From contig CM034131.1 of NCBI GenBank assembly GCA_019914995.1, positions 9,704,501 through 9,768,500 on the forward strand: DNA of 64,000 bases, read 5' to 3'. Under the pieces are notes generated by a model. It did not search any database and was not told where the DNA came from. It saw only the letters and a list, made by a program, of their open reading frames with translations. This document shows, one piece after another, positions 23,237-34,760 of the stretch (the stretch's first letter is position 1; each line of letters starts with the position of its first letter). The translations under genes and the position numbers were made by a program. This DNA comes from Acanthochlamys bracteata. Lineage: Eukaryota > Streptophyta > Magnoliopsida > Pandanales > Velloziaceae.

Positions 23237-26200
23237 ATGGAAGAGATCTCATTCGCAGCAGAGTACGAAGGCCCGCCGGTTCCTTACGTCCTACCTCGAG
23301 CCCTACCTATAGACATCAACCGTATTCCTCTTGCCACTGAAGCTTCTCTATCCGTCACTCCTCTTACCATTCCCATCGCCGTACCTATCACCGACGAAAA
23401 AGAAAACATGAAGAACGACAACAACAATGATGCTGTTAATGGTGTTGTTTCTTCGCCGACTTCGGTTATTGAGACAACCGCCGCCATGTTCCCTGACGGT
23501 TCTGGCGAAGTCGCTACTTCTTCTTCTCTTCCTCCCGATTTCACTTCCGGTGATCTCCGCACTAGTGAAAGTTTTTCATCGGAGTTCAATTTGACTTCTG
23601 AGTCAAGAGAGTTGGATTCGTTCGATAGAAGAGAGAGTACTAGTGCTGAACCGGTGGTGCCGAGATTGAAGAAAGGAGCGTGTCACAGGTGTCTGAAAGG
23701 TAGTCGGTTCACGGAGAAGGAATCATGTTTGGTATGCGAAGCAAAGTATTGTGCTGGATGTGTGTTGAGGGCGATGGGATCGATGCCGGAAGGAAGGAAA
23801 TGTGTCGGTTGTATTGGTTCACCGATCGATGAATCAAAGAGGGAGAAATTGGGGAAGTGCTCGAGAATGTTGAAGCGGTTGCTGAGCTCGCTTGAGGTAC
23901 AGGAGGCAATGAAGGTTGAGAAGTACTGTAAGGCGAATCAGCCGCTGGCTGAGGGTATTTGTGTTAATCGGAAGAAGTTGTCGCAGCAGGAGTTGGAGGT
24001 GCTACAGAGCTGCCCGAATCCACCCGCAAAGCTGAAGCCAGGATACTTTTGGTATGATAAAGTCTCAGGCTTTTGGGGGAAGGTGAGGCTTGCTTCCTTG
24101 CTTGCTTGCTGTAGTTGGTTAAGAGTAATTCTTGGTATGCACATTGTTCAATTATTACCATCATGCAAATTTGCAGGAAGGACACAAACCACACTTGATA
24201 ATTAGCCCAAATCTCAGTATTGGTGGTGCTCTTGTCCCAAATGCTAGTAATGGTAACACTGGGATATTGATTAATAACAGGGAAATTACAAAAAAAGAGC
24301 TACAGATGCTTAAGGTGCATACTCTTCTAAGTAAATTAATTCTTATTTTAAGCAACTCGATTGTTTATCTTCTTTGTTCTTCAGTGGGCAGGGGTTCAAT
24401 GTGCTGGAAATCCTCACTTCTGGGTGAATGCTGATGGTACATACCAAGAAGAAGGACAAAGGAATATAAAAGGAAAGATTTGGGGAAAGGTATATTTAAT
24501 CTCTGCAGTTATTCATTCTTTTAAATAGTTTGATAACCATTTTGTTCTTTTACCTGCTTTGCAGCCTGGCATTAAGTTAATTTGTTCTATGTTATCCTTG
24601 CCGGTCCCTCCTACTACAGCATTTCCTGCTGAAGAAAGAATAGTTAACACAGTCAACAGACATGCTTTTGATTACCTTGAGCAAAGAATTCTTCAAAAGG
24701 TTCTCTTAATAGGAAATCAAGGATCAGGAACAAGTACAATTTTCAAACAGGTATTACGGAATGTGGTCTTGAACTCGAGCTTTCTTCTGTATGTACAGTA
24801 TGCATAGGCATGTGCTTTACACCTGCATTGAGTAATGTATGGATATAAGTCTATGTTGAAATATACACATAAGAGCTCACAAACTTGGAGATGCTCTTGT
24901 TTATTGTATATACCAGCTTATTATTTGTTTTTTCCTAAGATCCCCTATGAGATGCCAAACTAATCCTTTAAATAGAGTGATGTAAGCTGCTGTAATTATT
25001 CAATCATGTAGAACCACTAGAAGGTGATACTTATATTTTCCTTCAGATGCACTCATGAGTGAGCGCTTATAGCGTCATGAGGCTTAGTTCTAGTTGTTAT
25101 TCCTGAGTTGAATACCTCTGAAATGGAGTACTAATACCTGTTGACACTCTTATTTGATGTTTATATATACTAACTAGGACTTAAGCCTCTACATCTTTTT
25201 TATCAATTGCTAAATATCAACATATTCTTGAAAGTTTAGGATAGTATTCCGGCTGTTCTGAACTAAATTGAGCCTCATTCCTGTCAACTTCTTGCTAATT
25301 GCTTATTTTACTATTGGTTGCATACAGGCCAAGTTTCTATACAAAGCTGTACCCTTCTTGGAAGATGAGAGAGAAAGGATTAAGTCGGTAATTCAGAGCA
25401 ATATATACACCTACCTCGCGCTTCTTCTTGAGGGACGGGAAAGATTTGAAGAAGAGAGTTTAGCTGCGATGAGGGTTAGAAGCTCAGGTTGTCTTCACAT
25501 ATGCACTCGGTTATAAACCTGTATTCTTTTAAGAACAGATTATGCTTTGACTTTGTTTTTATTGACCTTAAAAAACAATTTCAGCTCAGTTTTGATAGGG
25601 ATGAAATCTGAATGTGAAGTCTTGGCAACTTAACAAATTTTGGGTTTGGGCAGTGTGTAGATTTAAAAGTTTGTCAATTTAAAAGCTTGACAGACCTGAT
25701 TCTGAAAGCAAAATGCTAGTCTTATTAGTTGATTATTATTTAAGAGTTTTATCGAACTTCCACTTAGTGAAGTCCTTTAAATTTGATGGGATGTCACTGT
25801 TGCCGGCATGCTCTAATCTATAAAAATGTGATGTAAACATTATTGTCTTACTTTTTAATTATCAAATTCTAAAAAGGTAATGTTGTGTTGGCAGATGGAA
25901 CAGATAGAGCAGATTTATCCTGCAGCGGGACTGAGTATTCTCTTTCTCCTTGTCTGAAAGCATTTTCTGATTGGCTTCTTAGAGTTATGGCCTCAGGTAG
26001 CTTAAAGGCAATTTTTCCTGCTGCTACCCGTGAATATGCTTGTCTAGTGGAGGAACTGTGGACTGATACTGCTATTCAAGCAACCTATAAACGTAGAAGT
26101 GAACTTGAAGCTTTCCCTGATGTTGCCTCCTATTTCTTGGAGCGGGTATGACGTATAACATGAATCTTCTATCGGATATTGAATATGAAGACAATAGCTC

Positions 26201-27439
26201 AAGCCAGTTCTTTTGTAGGTTGTTGACATATCTAAGGTGGACTATGAGCCGTCTGATATGGATATCCTCTATGCCGAAGGAATAACATCATCAAATGGTT
26301 TGGAAAGTACCGAATTCTCATTCCCAGAGCTGACTATTGATGAGACTAACGCTGGTGCTTCCGATCTGCAGGAAAGTTTTCTAAGGTTTGTACCTTCGAC
26401 CAAAGCCTTTATCCACCTTCTTTTTATATAAACACTTTGTCTAGCACACCTGTTTCAATTGGTCTACCTTTGCCAAACTAAGTTCCTAAGCCTAATTGGA
26501 AACCTTTTGCAGGATGAATTACTGAATTAGTATTCTTACCAATTAATAGTATTTAGATTTGACATTTTCTTCAAGTTCTATCTTTCAATTTATTGAGCAC
26601 TTAATCGTACTATTTGAGCTCTCTGTAAGAATGTGAATACTCTGATGTTTGATACTGTGGTTCCCCTATTGTATAATTTAGTGGTTAAGCAACTGACATT
26701 GAGGTTATTCTAATGCTCACATTTATCATTCATGATATTTACAGGCAATTGAGGATAGGCAGTTCTGACAGTAAATTGTCAGGATCTTACAGATTATTTC
26801 TTACTGGATGCTCATGTTTACAGGTATCAGCTAATCAGACTTCATATACGAGGATTTAAAGAAAACTGCAAGTGGCTTGATATGTTAGAGGATGTCAGGG
26901 TGGTCATTTTTTGTATTGCCACGAGCAATTACAATGAGTTCTATGAAGATGAAGATGGAGTTCTTGTGAACAAGATGATGGAGAGCAAGAAACTCTTCGA
27001 GACCATCATTACCCACCAGACATTTGAGCGAATGAAATTTCTGCTGGTACTGAATAAGATTGATGTTCTTGATAAAAAACTAGCTACAGCGCCTCTGACA
27101 TTATGTGAATGGTTTGACGATTTCAAACCAGTGACTAGCCGCCATGTCGGTAGTATCAGCAGGAGTACTACAAGCACCAAGAACAATGATCCTTCCATGG
27201 CTGAGCTTGCCTTTCACTACATCGCTGTCAAGTTCAAGAAGTTGTACTACTCTCTTACTGGCGAGAAGCTCTATGTAACTTGTTCAAATGCCTTAAACCC
27301 AGAATCAGTTGATGCAACTCTCAAATACGCAAGGGAGATTCTCAAGTGGGAGGCAGAAAGGCGAGAACTTTGTGGCGCCACTGAATTGTTAGCTTACAGT
27401 AATGAACAGAGCTTTTCAGCCTCTTCTTCCGACTCATAG
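23237..27439 (+). CDS. XLG1: Extra-large guanine nucleotide-binding protein (XLG1-like)
   Basis: XLGs are plant-specific G-alpha-like subunits that work with G-beta/gamma at the plasma membrane and in the nucleus, in immunity and growth. Eight exons keep phase: 23237-24082, 24177-24314, 24385-24489, 24565-24750, 25328-25487, 25895-26145, 26219-26385 and 26824-27439, giving about 822 residues (family about 850-890). The N-terminus starts MEEISFAAEYEGPPVPYVLP, the usual EYxGPP motif. A Cys-rich region follows at about 149-192 (CHRCLKG, CLVCEAKYCAGC). The G-alpha-like half has the P-loop GNQGSGTST (about 413-421), EGITSSNGLESTEFSF in the switch area and NKID at about 695-698 for guanine. The short N-terminus suggests XLG1 rather than XLG2 or XLG3; the paralogue call is tentative. 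Confidence 0.92.
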
Positions 27440-27759
27440 GTTCTATAATTCTCCTGTACATAGTCGTATTTTCCCTTCATTGTTCGACTCCAGTTGGCCT
27501 TTGATTGTCAATATTTTCCTGATCCGCGCATATATGTATAATAACATTATCCGTTGCAAGGACTGGAAAAGAGCAAATCTTCGTTCGTGAATGTTATTTG
27601 ACCGAAGGAGTAGAACAAGTACATGTTAAAAAAAGAAGAACGATAAGATTTACATATATATACATTGATATGGATTTGAAAATAATACTTGACAAGGATT
27701 TCGAAATTCTCGACTCTTTATACATGAACTGATTCAGAACACTGATGCTTGAAAATAGT

Positions 27760-27966
27760 TCAAGATGGAGCAAAGATGTCCATGACCAAACGGATCGTTT
27801 CCTCAGAGAACACTTCGTCGTTTCTCTTCGGTTTCGTCTGAATTAATAATCGATCATCAGAGTACATCTTGCTCTTGCTCCGACGTTCTTCAATTCCATC
27901 GCAGAATCCTAACCTCTTGTCGATTTTTGCGAACTCGTTCGCCCATCCAGTCACTAAATTTGCCAT
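27760..27966 (-). CDS. Small conserved-type protein, tandem copy 1
   Basis: A 68-residue protein starting MANLVTGWANEFAKIDKR and ending NDEVFSEETIRLVMDIFAPS. The frame stays open further upstream, but I chose the ATG at 27966 because it aligns with the start of the neighbouring paralogue. Both share an N-terminal block (LVxxWxNE) and a C-terminal block (FxEExxxxMxDxF) around a variable, charged middle. No signal peptide or membrane segment is visible with this start. The function is unknown to me. Head-to-tail with the copy at 29042. Confidence 0.6.
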   Translation of the reverse strand: MANLVTGWANEFAKIDKRLGFCDGIEERRSKSKMYSDDRLLIQTKPKRNDEVFSEETIRLVMDIFAPS

Positions 27967-28125
27967 ATCAAAAGAAAGGTTATGTTCTTCAGAAGAATCT
28001 GAAGGTATGCAACTACTTATATTGCCTGGTGATAATACAGGTAGGAAGCATATGGTTTTTGAATACATACAGTAAACAAGTGTGCCGCTGCTGATTAGAG
28101 AAAACAGGTAGCAAAATTTGGTCAT

Positions 28126-28315
28126 TAAAGACGTGTTTTTTTACACCACAGATTTTATTTTTTTTAAACTCATTTTTAATATAAAATAAATAAATTTAAA
28201 ATAAATTTTTATTAATTTTTTTTAAAAACTTACTAATAATATAAATTATTATAAAAATTTATTTTTATTAAATATTTTTAAACTTATTTTTTAAAACTTA
28301 AGTTTCCCCCAAAGT
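28126..28315. repeat. AT-rich MITE-like element (inverted copy)
   Basis: Read on the minus strand it begins tgtactttgggggaaactta and continues with ttttaaaaaataagttt, like the start of the 20378 element. About 190 bases, between the two small-protein genes. Confidence 0.45.
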
Positions 28316-28679
28316 ACACATACTCTTATGGTTTGATATTGTTGTAATGATTTCGTTTTCAAGCACGATAATAACACGTGAAGATAGCCTTGGCTTTATA
28401 CTGAAGATGGTGAACTGTGTAGACTGGATATTTTGAAATCTACCTCATCCTATGTTGATCATAGATACTTACAAAATATTTATACAAATGTTTTTTTTAT
28501 AAATTTCTTGAATATTGTACAAGCTAAATGATTAAAAAAATATGTTTTCCTTTATTAAAAGAAAAAAGTAAATAAAAAACAAAAAAATAAAGCTAAATAT
28601 GTGTACAAAAATCTTATATCTGTATACACGGTTATATCTATTACTTTTCTTGAAAACAAATGTTTTCTACAAGTTTAAT

Positions 28680-28885
28680 TAATTTTGTAGTAACAATTTG
28701 TTATTTTACTTAGAAATGAGTTATCAAAATAAATTTAAAAAATAATTAATGGAATAAGTTTAGTTATTGTATTTATTTTTTTATTAAAGATTGAATTTAG
28801 AAGTGGATTTTAAAACAAATAAACTCTATATCAATGTGGAGATGTTAAAAATCATTTTAAAACAAGTAAACTATTTCTTTATCAT
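28680..28885. repeat. AT-rich MITE-like element, diverged copy
   Basis: Contains ttacttagaaatgagttatc and ggaataagtttagttattg, which parallel the interior of the 20378 element (ttagaaatgagtttat, aaaaataagtttttatat). Older-looking and without clear ends. Confidence 0.35.
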
Positions 28886-29041
28886 TATCAGAAATATTGA
28901 TAAGCATACATAACAGTGGTGTTTTACATAGGACTTCCAAAATTTAACATTCTAATACATATTTCTACAATATGTAAAGCTAATTTTTTAAAAAACAAAC
29001 AACAGTACAGTTAATTTATTAATTTTCTTTCTGTAATATTC

Positions 29042-29281
29042 TCAAGCACTAAAACAGTCCACCATCATTGCAACAGCTTCTTCTGTGAACAATCTCGCCT
29101 TCATCATCTGGACCTGTTTCAGAACAGATTTCTCAGCAACTGAAGGAGGAGTCTTCTTCACTTCTTCTTCATCTTCTTCTTTGATTCTTTCACCGGAAAA
29201 GAAAACAGTGTTGTTGTTGTTGTTGCTCTTCTGCCGGAGCCTGGTGATCTCATTACTCCACATATCCACCAAACCTGACAT
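29042..29281 (-). CDS. Small conserved-type protein, tandem copy 2
   Basis: A 79-residue protein starting MSGLVDMWSNEITRLRQK and ending ARLFTEEAVAMMVDCFSA. The middle is acidic with an Asn run encoded by GTT/AAC triplets, then EEDEEEVKK. It shares both end blocks with the copy at 27760, about 1.1 kb away in the same orientation, so the pair arose by tandem duplication. I recognise the type as a small plant protein with a conserved C-terminal MVDxF-like tail but cannot give a function. Strong purine/pyrimidine bias in the centre reflects the simple repeat. Confidence 0.65.
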   Translation of the reverse strand: MSGLVDMWSNEITRLRQKSNNNNNTVFFSGERIKEEDEEEVKKTPPSVAEKSVLKQVQMMKARLFTEEAVAMMVDCFSA

Positions 29282-29677
29282 TGCTAATTGTTATAAGTTT
29301 TGAAGAAAATAGATTCTTGTTTGACCAATTGTTTCTGTGATGCTTTGATTGCTTGAAGAAGTGTGTAAGGTTTAATTTATATATATTCTTCAGGTTTTAA
29401 AAACGAGGGGTTGTTTTTGTTCATTGAAAAGAAGCTGATTTCAGTGGATTCAAAAGCAGTATTCAATGTTTTCTTCTGTGCTTCCGAAACAAGAACGGCC
29501 CCTAGAATGAATCAACATTACAGTAGCCCTTATCAGTAAATTAAATAATTAAATATTAAATATTACTAAGTTGCCCAGCAGAAAAATTTGCTTCAGTAAC
29601 TTAATTATCTAAAAGGGGAAGGATAGAGACACTTTTTTTAGCGGCATTTCTTTTTCGATTTATAGCTAATATATTTT

Positions 29678-29952
29678 TAAATTTAATCTTCACTATACAT
29701 ATGAAGAATTATGAGTTAGAAATCTAATTATAAAATTTCAGCTCAATCGGAACACGAATTCATCTCCATTTAATCACTTGATCAAGATGACAGAAATAAT
29801 ATAATATATATATTTTTAAATTTTATTATTTTTATTATTTTGATCAAATGATCGGATAGTGATGAATTCATAATCCGATTGAGCTGAAATTTTATAAGTA
29901 AATTTTTAACTCATAATTTTTTATATTCAATTATGGAGATTGAATTTAAAAA
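29678..29952. repeat. Long imperfect inverted repeat (hairpin)
   Basis: The left arm (29678-29788) and right arm (29838-29952) are reverse complements over about 110 bases with a loop of about 50 bases. Shared blocks include aaattatgagtta, aaatttcagctcaatcgg and gaattcatc. The arms differ at scattered positions, by eye roughly one in six. It looks like a foldback transposable element and, if transcribed, would fold into a long RNA hairpin. Confidence 0.8.
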
Positions 29953-30664
29953 TTATTCTGATTATAAACTCCAAAAATATCCTTAAAGAAAAAATACTTC
30001 TATCTCTTCTCTTATCTAAATAACAAGATCTTCATGCATCATTTCTTTTAAATTTAGGATACCGTCGGAGATATAAAAGTAATTATAAAATAAACTTTTT
30101 TTTAAATAAAATAATTTATTTTATTTTAAAAAATAATGTTTAACTTTTTATCTAAAAAATAATAATAAATAATAATAAAATCATATAATATATTTTTTAA
30201 TTTATAAAAAAGTTATATAAAATATTATAGATAATTTATAAAATTATAAAATAAGAAAGAAATTATAAAATAGAGTGAAATTGAATGCCAAACAATTGAA
30301 TTTCATAAATTGAGTTAGGTAATATTAAGTTTAGCTAAAAATAAAATAGATATTAGTTGTGAGTTTACGATAGACTGGAATGAATATAGAAAACAAACTT
30401 AAATTTAAAATTGAAATACATCTATCACTTCTCTCCAAAATAATTTTTTATTTTGGAACAAAACTTAACTTTTAAATAACTTTTTAAAAAAATATTTTGT
30501 AAGAAACATTCTCAAACACTAGTTACATTAATCGTCACCGCTTTTATGACTTTTACCAACAGCAGTGGTCAGACAAAAAATTACTCATGTATGCGATTGT
30601 ACACATAAAATTTTTAAATTTCATTGAATTAGCGTGTCAGCCAAATTGCCTTGAGCATAGTGTC

Positions 30665-30921
30665 CTTCGGGTGCGTTTGGCGTACCATTTACAAAATTAT
30701 TTTTTAATATATATTTATATATATATTTTTTTATAAATATTTAAAAATTTTATTTAAAAATTTAAATAATGTAAAAAAATTTACGTAACGAAATTTTCTT
30801 ATCATATATTTTTATTTTTTTTAAAAATAAAAAAATAAAACTTATTTTAAAAAAAAAAAATAAAAATACTTTTAATTTCAAAATTTTTATTTTATAAGCG
30901 TTATCCAAACGCACCCGAAGA
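30665..30921. repeat. MITE with perfect 16-base terminal inverted repeat
   Basis: The left end cttcgggtgcgtttgg is the exact reverse complement of the right end ccaaacgcacccgaag. The interior is AT-rich and shares the phrase ttacgtaacgaaattttctt with the copy at 33302 (ttacttaatgaaattttttt). Best-preserved member of its family here. No target duplication is obvious. Confidence 0.8.
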
Positions 30922-31494
30922 AGACGCGCAGATAGATCTTTCTCTAAAGTCTCTTCTTCTTCTCTTCTTCTTTCTCGTAATGGAATGATATTTCTGCTCT
31001 AGTGGATTTGGTATGTGACCAACAAGGCATTCAAGTTTTGTTGCAGTGCAGTACAGTGCAGGTCTTTCCTCAGTGAAATCTCTTCCTTGCTTCTACTACT
31101 CATTACTGAATTATTTGAAAATATTTATAAAATAAGATAAAATAAAAATATTGTTATTTTGTTTAAAAAATAAGTTTTATTTTTATATATTAAAAGTAAT
31201 AATAATAATTTACACAAAATTTAATTTTTTTATATTTTAAAAAATTTTAAATACATTTTATAAAAATATTGTAATAAATTAATTAAAAATATATACAATA
31301 AAATTATTTGTTAAAAAATTCCGTTAAGTAATAATAAAAACACTACTGGCTCTTCAATCATTCCCATTATTATATATGCGTTGTTCTTTTTTCTTTTTCT
31401 TTTTTTTCTCCTTTTCTTTTAAATCAGCTGAAGTTCGAGAAGAAGAATTACTTCATATATTTTCATCACTGCAAGCAAGCCGTCTCTGAGACAT

Positions 31495-31690
31495 GGAAAC
31501 GTTTAAAATAATTTTTTTAAAATAAAAAATATTTTTTATTTAAAATTAAAAATAAGTAATAATTATTAAATTTTTATATTTTTTTAAATTTTAAAATAAA
31601 TTTTATATAATATATAAAATTTTATTAAATATATATAATAAAAGAAAACTTTTTAGAATGGAATGAAATAAAATGCCAAACGTCCTCGAT
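31495..31690. repeat. Diverged MITE-like element
   Basis: Begins ggaaacgtttaaaataattt and ends aaatgccaaacgtcctcg. The AAACGTTT/CAAACGT ends and the A/T-run interior resemble the other elements, but the ends are poorly matched. Confidence 0.4.
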
Positions 31691-33301
31691 TATGGATACG
31701 GTAGAAATTGGTTCTCTCTCAGTTTTTCTATTTGCAGTAGTGCTGACATGAACACAGCAGAGAAAATTTTTTGTTTGGGAAGAAAGGTTAAAATTGGTCA
31801 AAAACATGGTATCAGGAGTGAATGGGAATAAGAATATTGCGAAGAATTTCAGTCGATAATTCAATTTTAATTAATTATTCTGAGCATCACAGTCATTACT
31901 GATAGAGAAAAGTCATGCAATAAATAAAAATAATTAATTTCTCTTAGCTTGGAATATGAGTTTTTTTTTTTCCCTTCGTTTTCTTTGTCTAAATTTTTTT
32001 GATTGGGTTCATGACAAACACATCTCTTTAATAAAATTTCTTTTTACCGAAAAAGAGAAGATGCCATAAAAACTTTAGAAAATAAATTCTACGGATTTTA
32101 GATACTGAGTTGGAATAAAATATAATCTTAGTAAACAGGCATAGGTTTCTAGAATTTTGTTGCACATAATATAATGACATTTTCATATAATGCGCATTAG
32201 TTTGTTTTTTGTGTTGTTTTTTAGTATGAAAAATTTATGAATCGAACATGCATACATGTAAAATATAACAAGTAACTATGTACATATACACACAAATTCA
32301 AATTTTAAACATTGACGTGTGTTGATAGTTAGAGAACGTTTGAAAGTGTTTACAATCAGAATTTTTCTATAAAAAGTTTATTTGAATGCTTTTTAAAAAA
32401 TATGCTTAATTTTTATATAAAAATATATATAATAAAAATTTTATGACTTTTAATTTTATCTATATTTTTAAAAAAATTAAATCTATTTTAAAAAATTATA
32501 AAATATATATTAAAAAATAAGAAACGATAAATGGTTCTACAAAAGTATGCTTTTAGCAGTATCTAGGTCCTTTTCAAAAATTATAAAAAATATTTAAGAG
32601 TGTTTATTAAAAAATATTTTTTAAACGAACCGTATTTTTGAAATTTTAAAAAATAAATTTTATTTTATTTACTTAACAAATAATAAATAAAACATTATGG
32701 CGGAAGTCTGCAATATGGTCGTACGAAAGTCAGTTTTTTGAAAATAAATTTATAAAAATAGCATTTAGTAAAAAAAATTTGATAAAAGTATCATTTAGAA
32801 TAATAATTAAATATATAAAATAAGATTTAAAATAATAATTAAAATAAGTGAAGTATTGAATTTAAAATTTGTAAAAAAAAAATTGAGTTCGGAAGTAACT
32901 AAAACGTGCTTTGAAGTGTTTGAACTTTGAACGAATGAATGCAAGAGTAGGCTAACAAACATTAATTTGCCTTTCATTTTTCATTTCTGGAATTGAAGAT
33001 ACTGTGAACTCATTGTTAGTCAGCTAGGGTTTTATGGCTTCTGCCTGTGTAGCTGAAAGCTATAGCTGCAACACAAGGATAGCTAGCTATAGGTATGCAT
33101 ATTAATATAAAACATGAAATCACTGATGAGTATATGTGTTTATATATGTGGTGGGTTTGGTTTCAGTGAATTGCAGCAAGAAAGAATCATTTTGAAAGAA
33201 TAAATAAATAAATGAAAAGAAAATTGTCATGGAAGAAGTGGTGGGGAATAGTTTAGAATAGACATGAATGGATCATGAATGTCTGTTTGTGAGAAGATAA
33301 A

Positions 33302-33520
33302 GGGTGCGATTTGGCTTTCTATTTTTTTAATAAAATTTTTAATTTTTAATTTATATTTTTTTAATATATATTTAATAAATATTTAAAATTTTTAGAAAAT
33401 TTAAAAAAATTTTACTTAATGAAATTTTTTTATTATATATTTTATTATTTTTTAAAAATAAAAATATTTTTTATTTTAGAAAAATTTTATTTTATAAACA
33501 ATTTCAACGCATCCGAAGAA
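33302..33520. repeat. MITE of the GGTGCGTTTGG family
   Basis: Starts gggtgcgatttggctttct and ends caatttcaacgcatccgaag, imperfect inverted repeats of the 30665 element's ends. The interior is collinear with that element. Confidence 0.65.
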
Positions 33521-34400
33521 GAAATGTATAAAAGCCAAGAATAGAAGAAAAACAGTTAGCTTTGTCTGATATTTGGAAGTAAGTTTTAATTTTTTAAATT
33601 TTATATTATTTAATAAAATATTTATATATTGTATAGAATATTTTAGAATTTTAGATAGTATTAAAAAAATTCTATTTTGTAAAATTTTGTTATTTATTTA
33701 GATCAAAATACTACTACTTATTTTAAAAAATTTTAAATTTTTTATTTTAAAATAGCTCATATACAAAAGCAAGACCAAACATCTGATTTCAATTATTTAG
33801 TCCTCCACATTGATTAATAATCTATCTTCATCTTTGAGCTATTTATATATCTTTGTAGCTAGTTGCCTTTGCTTTTTAACTTTTTTTTTCATATTAAAAA
33901 AACCTCTTACCTATAGAATTAAAAAATTCTTTATTTTAAAAATATATAAATAAATTATGAACTACTATATAAATAACTTTGTAAATATTAAAAAATAAAT
34001 TTATATTTGTTTACAAAAATATTTTTTCAGCAAATGCTACTTTGTGAGGTTTTTCTGAATGAATTGTAATGGAGCTAATTAGCTAGGAGAGTAATCAACT
34101 ATCTAGATAATTAGCTTTTGAAGCTCAAGTTATTAAAATGGTATATATATATACTTTTGTCTCCGATCTCTTGCCCTTCTCGCATACACACCATTAGAAT
34201 CGTATTTCAGTTTCACCGCATTCATATTTTTTGGCCAAAATTTGAGTTCAAAATCATCTTTTGTGTTTCATTTTTGTTTCAAACTCACTTTTTATTGAAA
34301 TTTCCCTTAACTCAGTTATAGAGAACTCACTTTTGCAAACTAAAAACACACCGTTTCTATATATGCCCTATATGAAAGCGAGAACAGAATAGATTACTAT

Positions 34401-34410
34401 CTATATATAA
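34401..34410 (+). promoter_or_regulatory. Possible TATA box of the KANADI gene
   Basis: ctatatataaatt lies about 350 bases upstream of the KANADI start codon and is followed by a CT-rich leader (34560-34660). Position and sequence suit a TATA box, but other TATA-like strings occur nearby (34140-34152). Confidence 0.35.
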
Positions 34411-34760
34411 ATTTCTCATTCAGATTTCATTCAGTCGTGAAACTTACTACATACGCTACTTGCTACTAGTGCTACAGAAACAAAGAATAGACTAATTAAC
34501 ACTATAAAAAAACATCCATAGGAATCATAAGCCACTCATGACCTAATCACCAGTAACACCCCAGCGGGCGCTTGCCATCTTTCTCTCCCAACCTTTCTTT
34601 CTTTCGCTCACTGTTCTCCATCTTCGATCTTCTTTATCATTCATTTATCTCACCTAACTTGATCTATCTAAATTTATATCTGGTTGCTAAAATAAGTTTG
34701 TATTTTCTTTTTAGTTCGTTTGAATTCCTTTGATTGAGTTTAAATTAAGTATATAAAACA

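Larger units (their letters stand above)
29300..34700. other. 5.4-kb AT-rich spacer with repeats
   Basis: No gene recognised. It holds a long hairpin (29678-29952), several MITE-like elements (30665-30920, about 31497-31690, 33302-33520) and long A/T-run tracts (about 30060-30250, 32350-32900, 33560-33760). GC content rises only near the right end, where the KANADI 5' leader begins. Confidence 0.5.

Noticed and set aside
23122-23340. Possible upstream frame overlapping the XLG start
   Set aside because: It does not begin with ATG (TTG), so it is not an upstream open reading frame in a plant leader.
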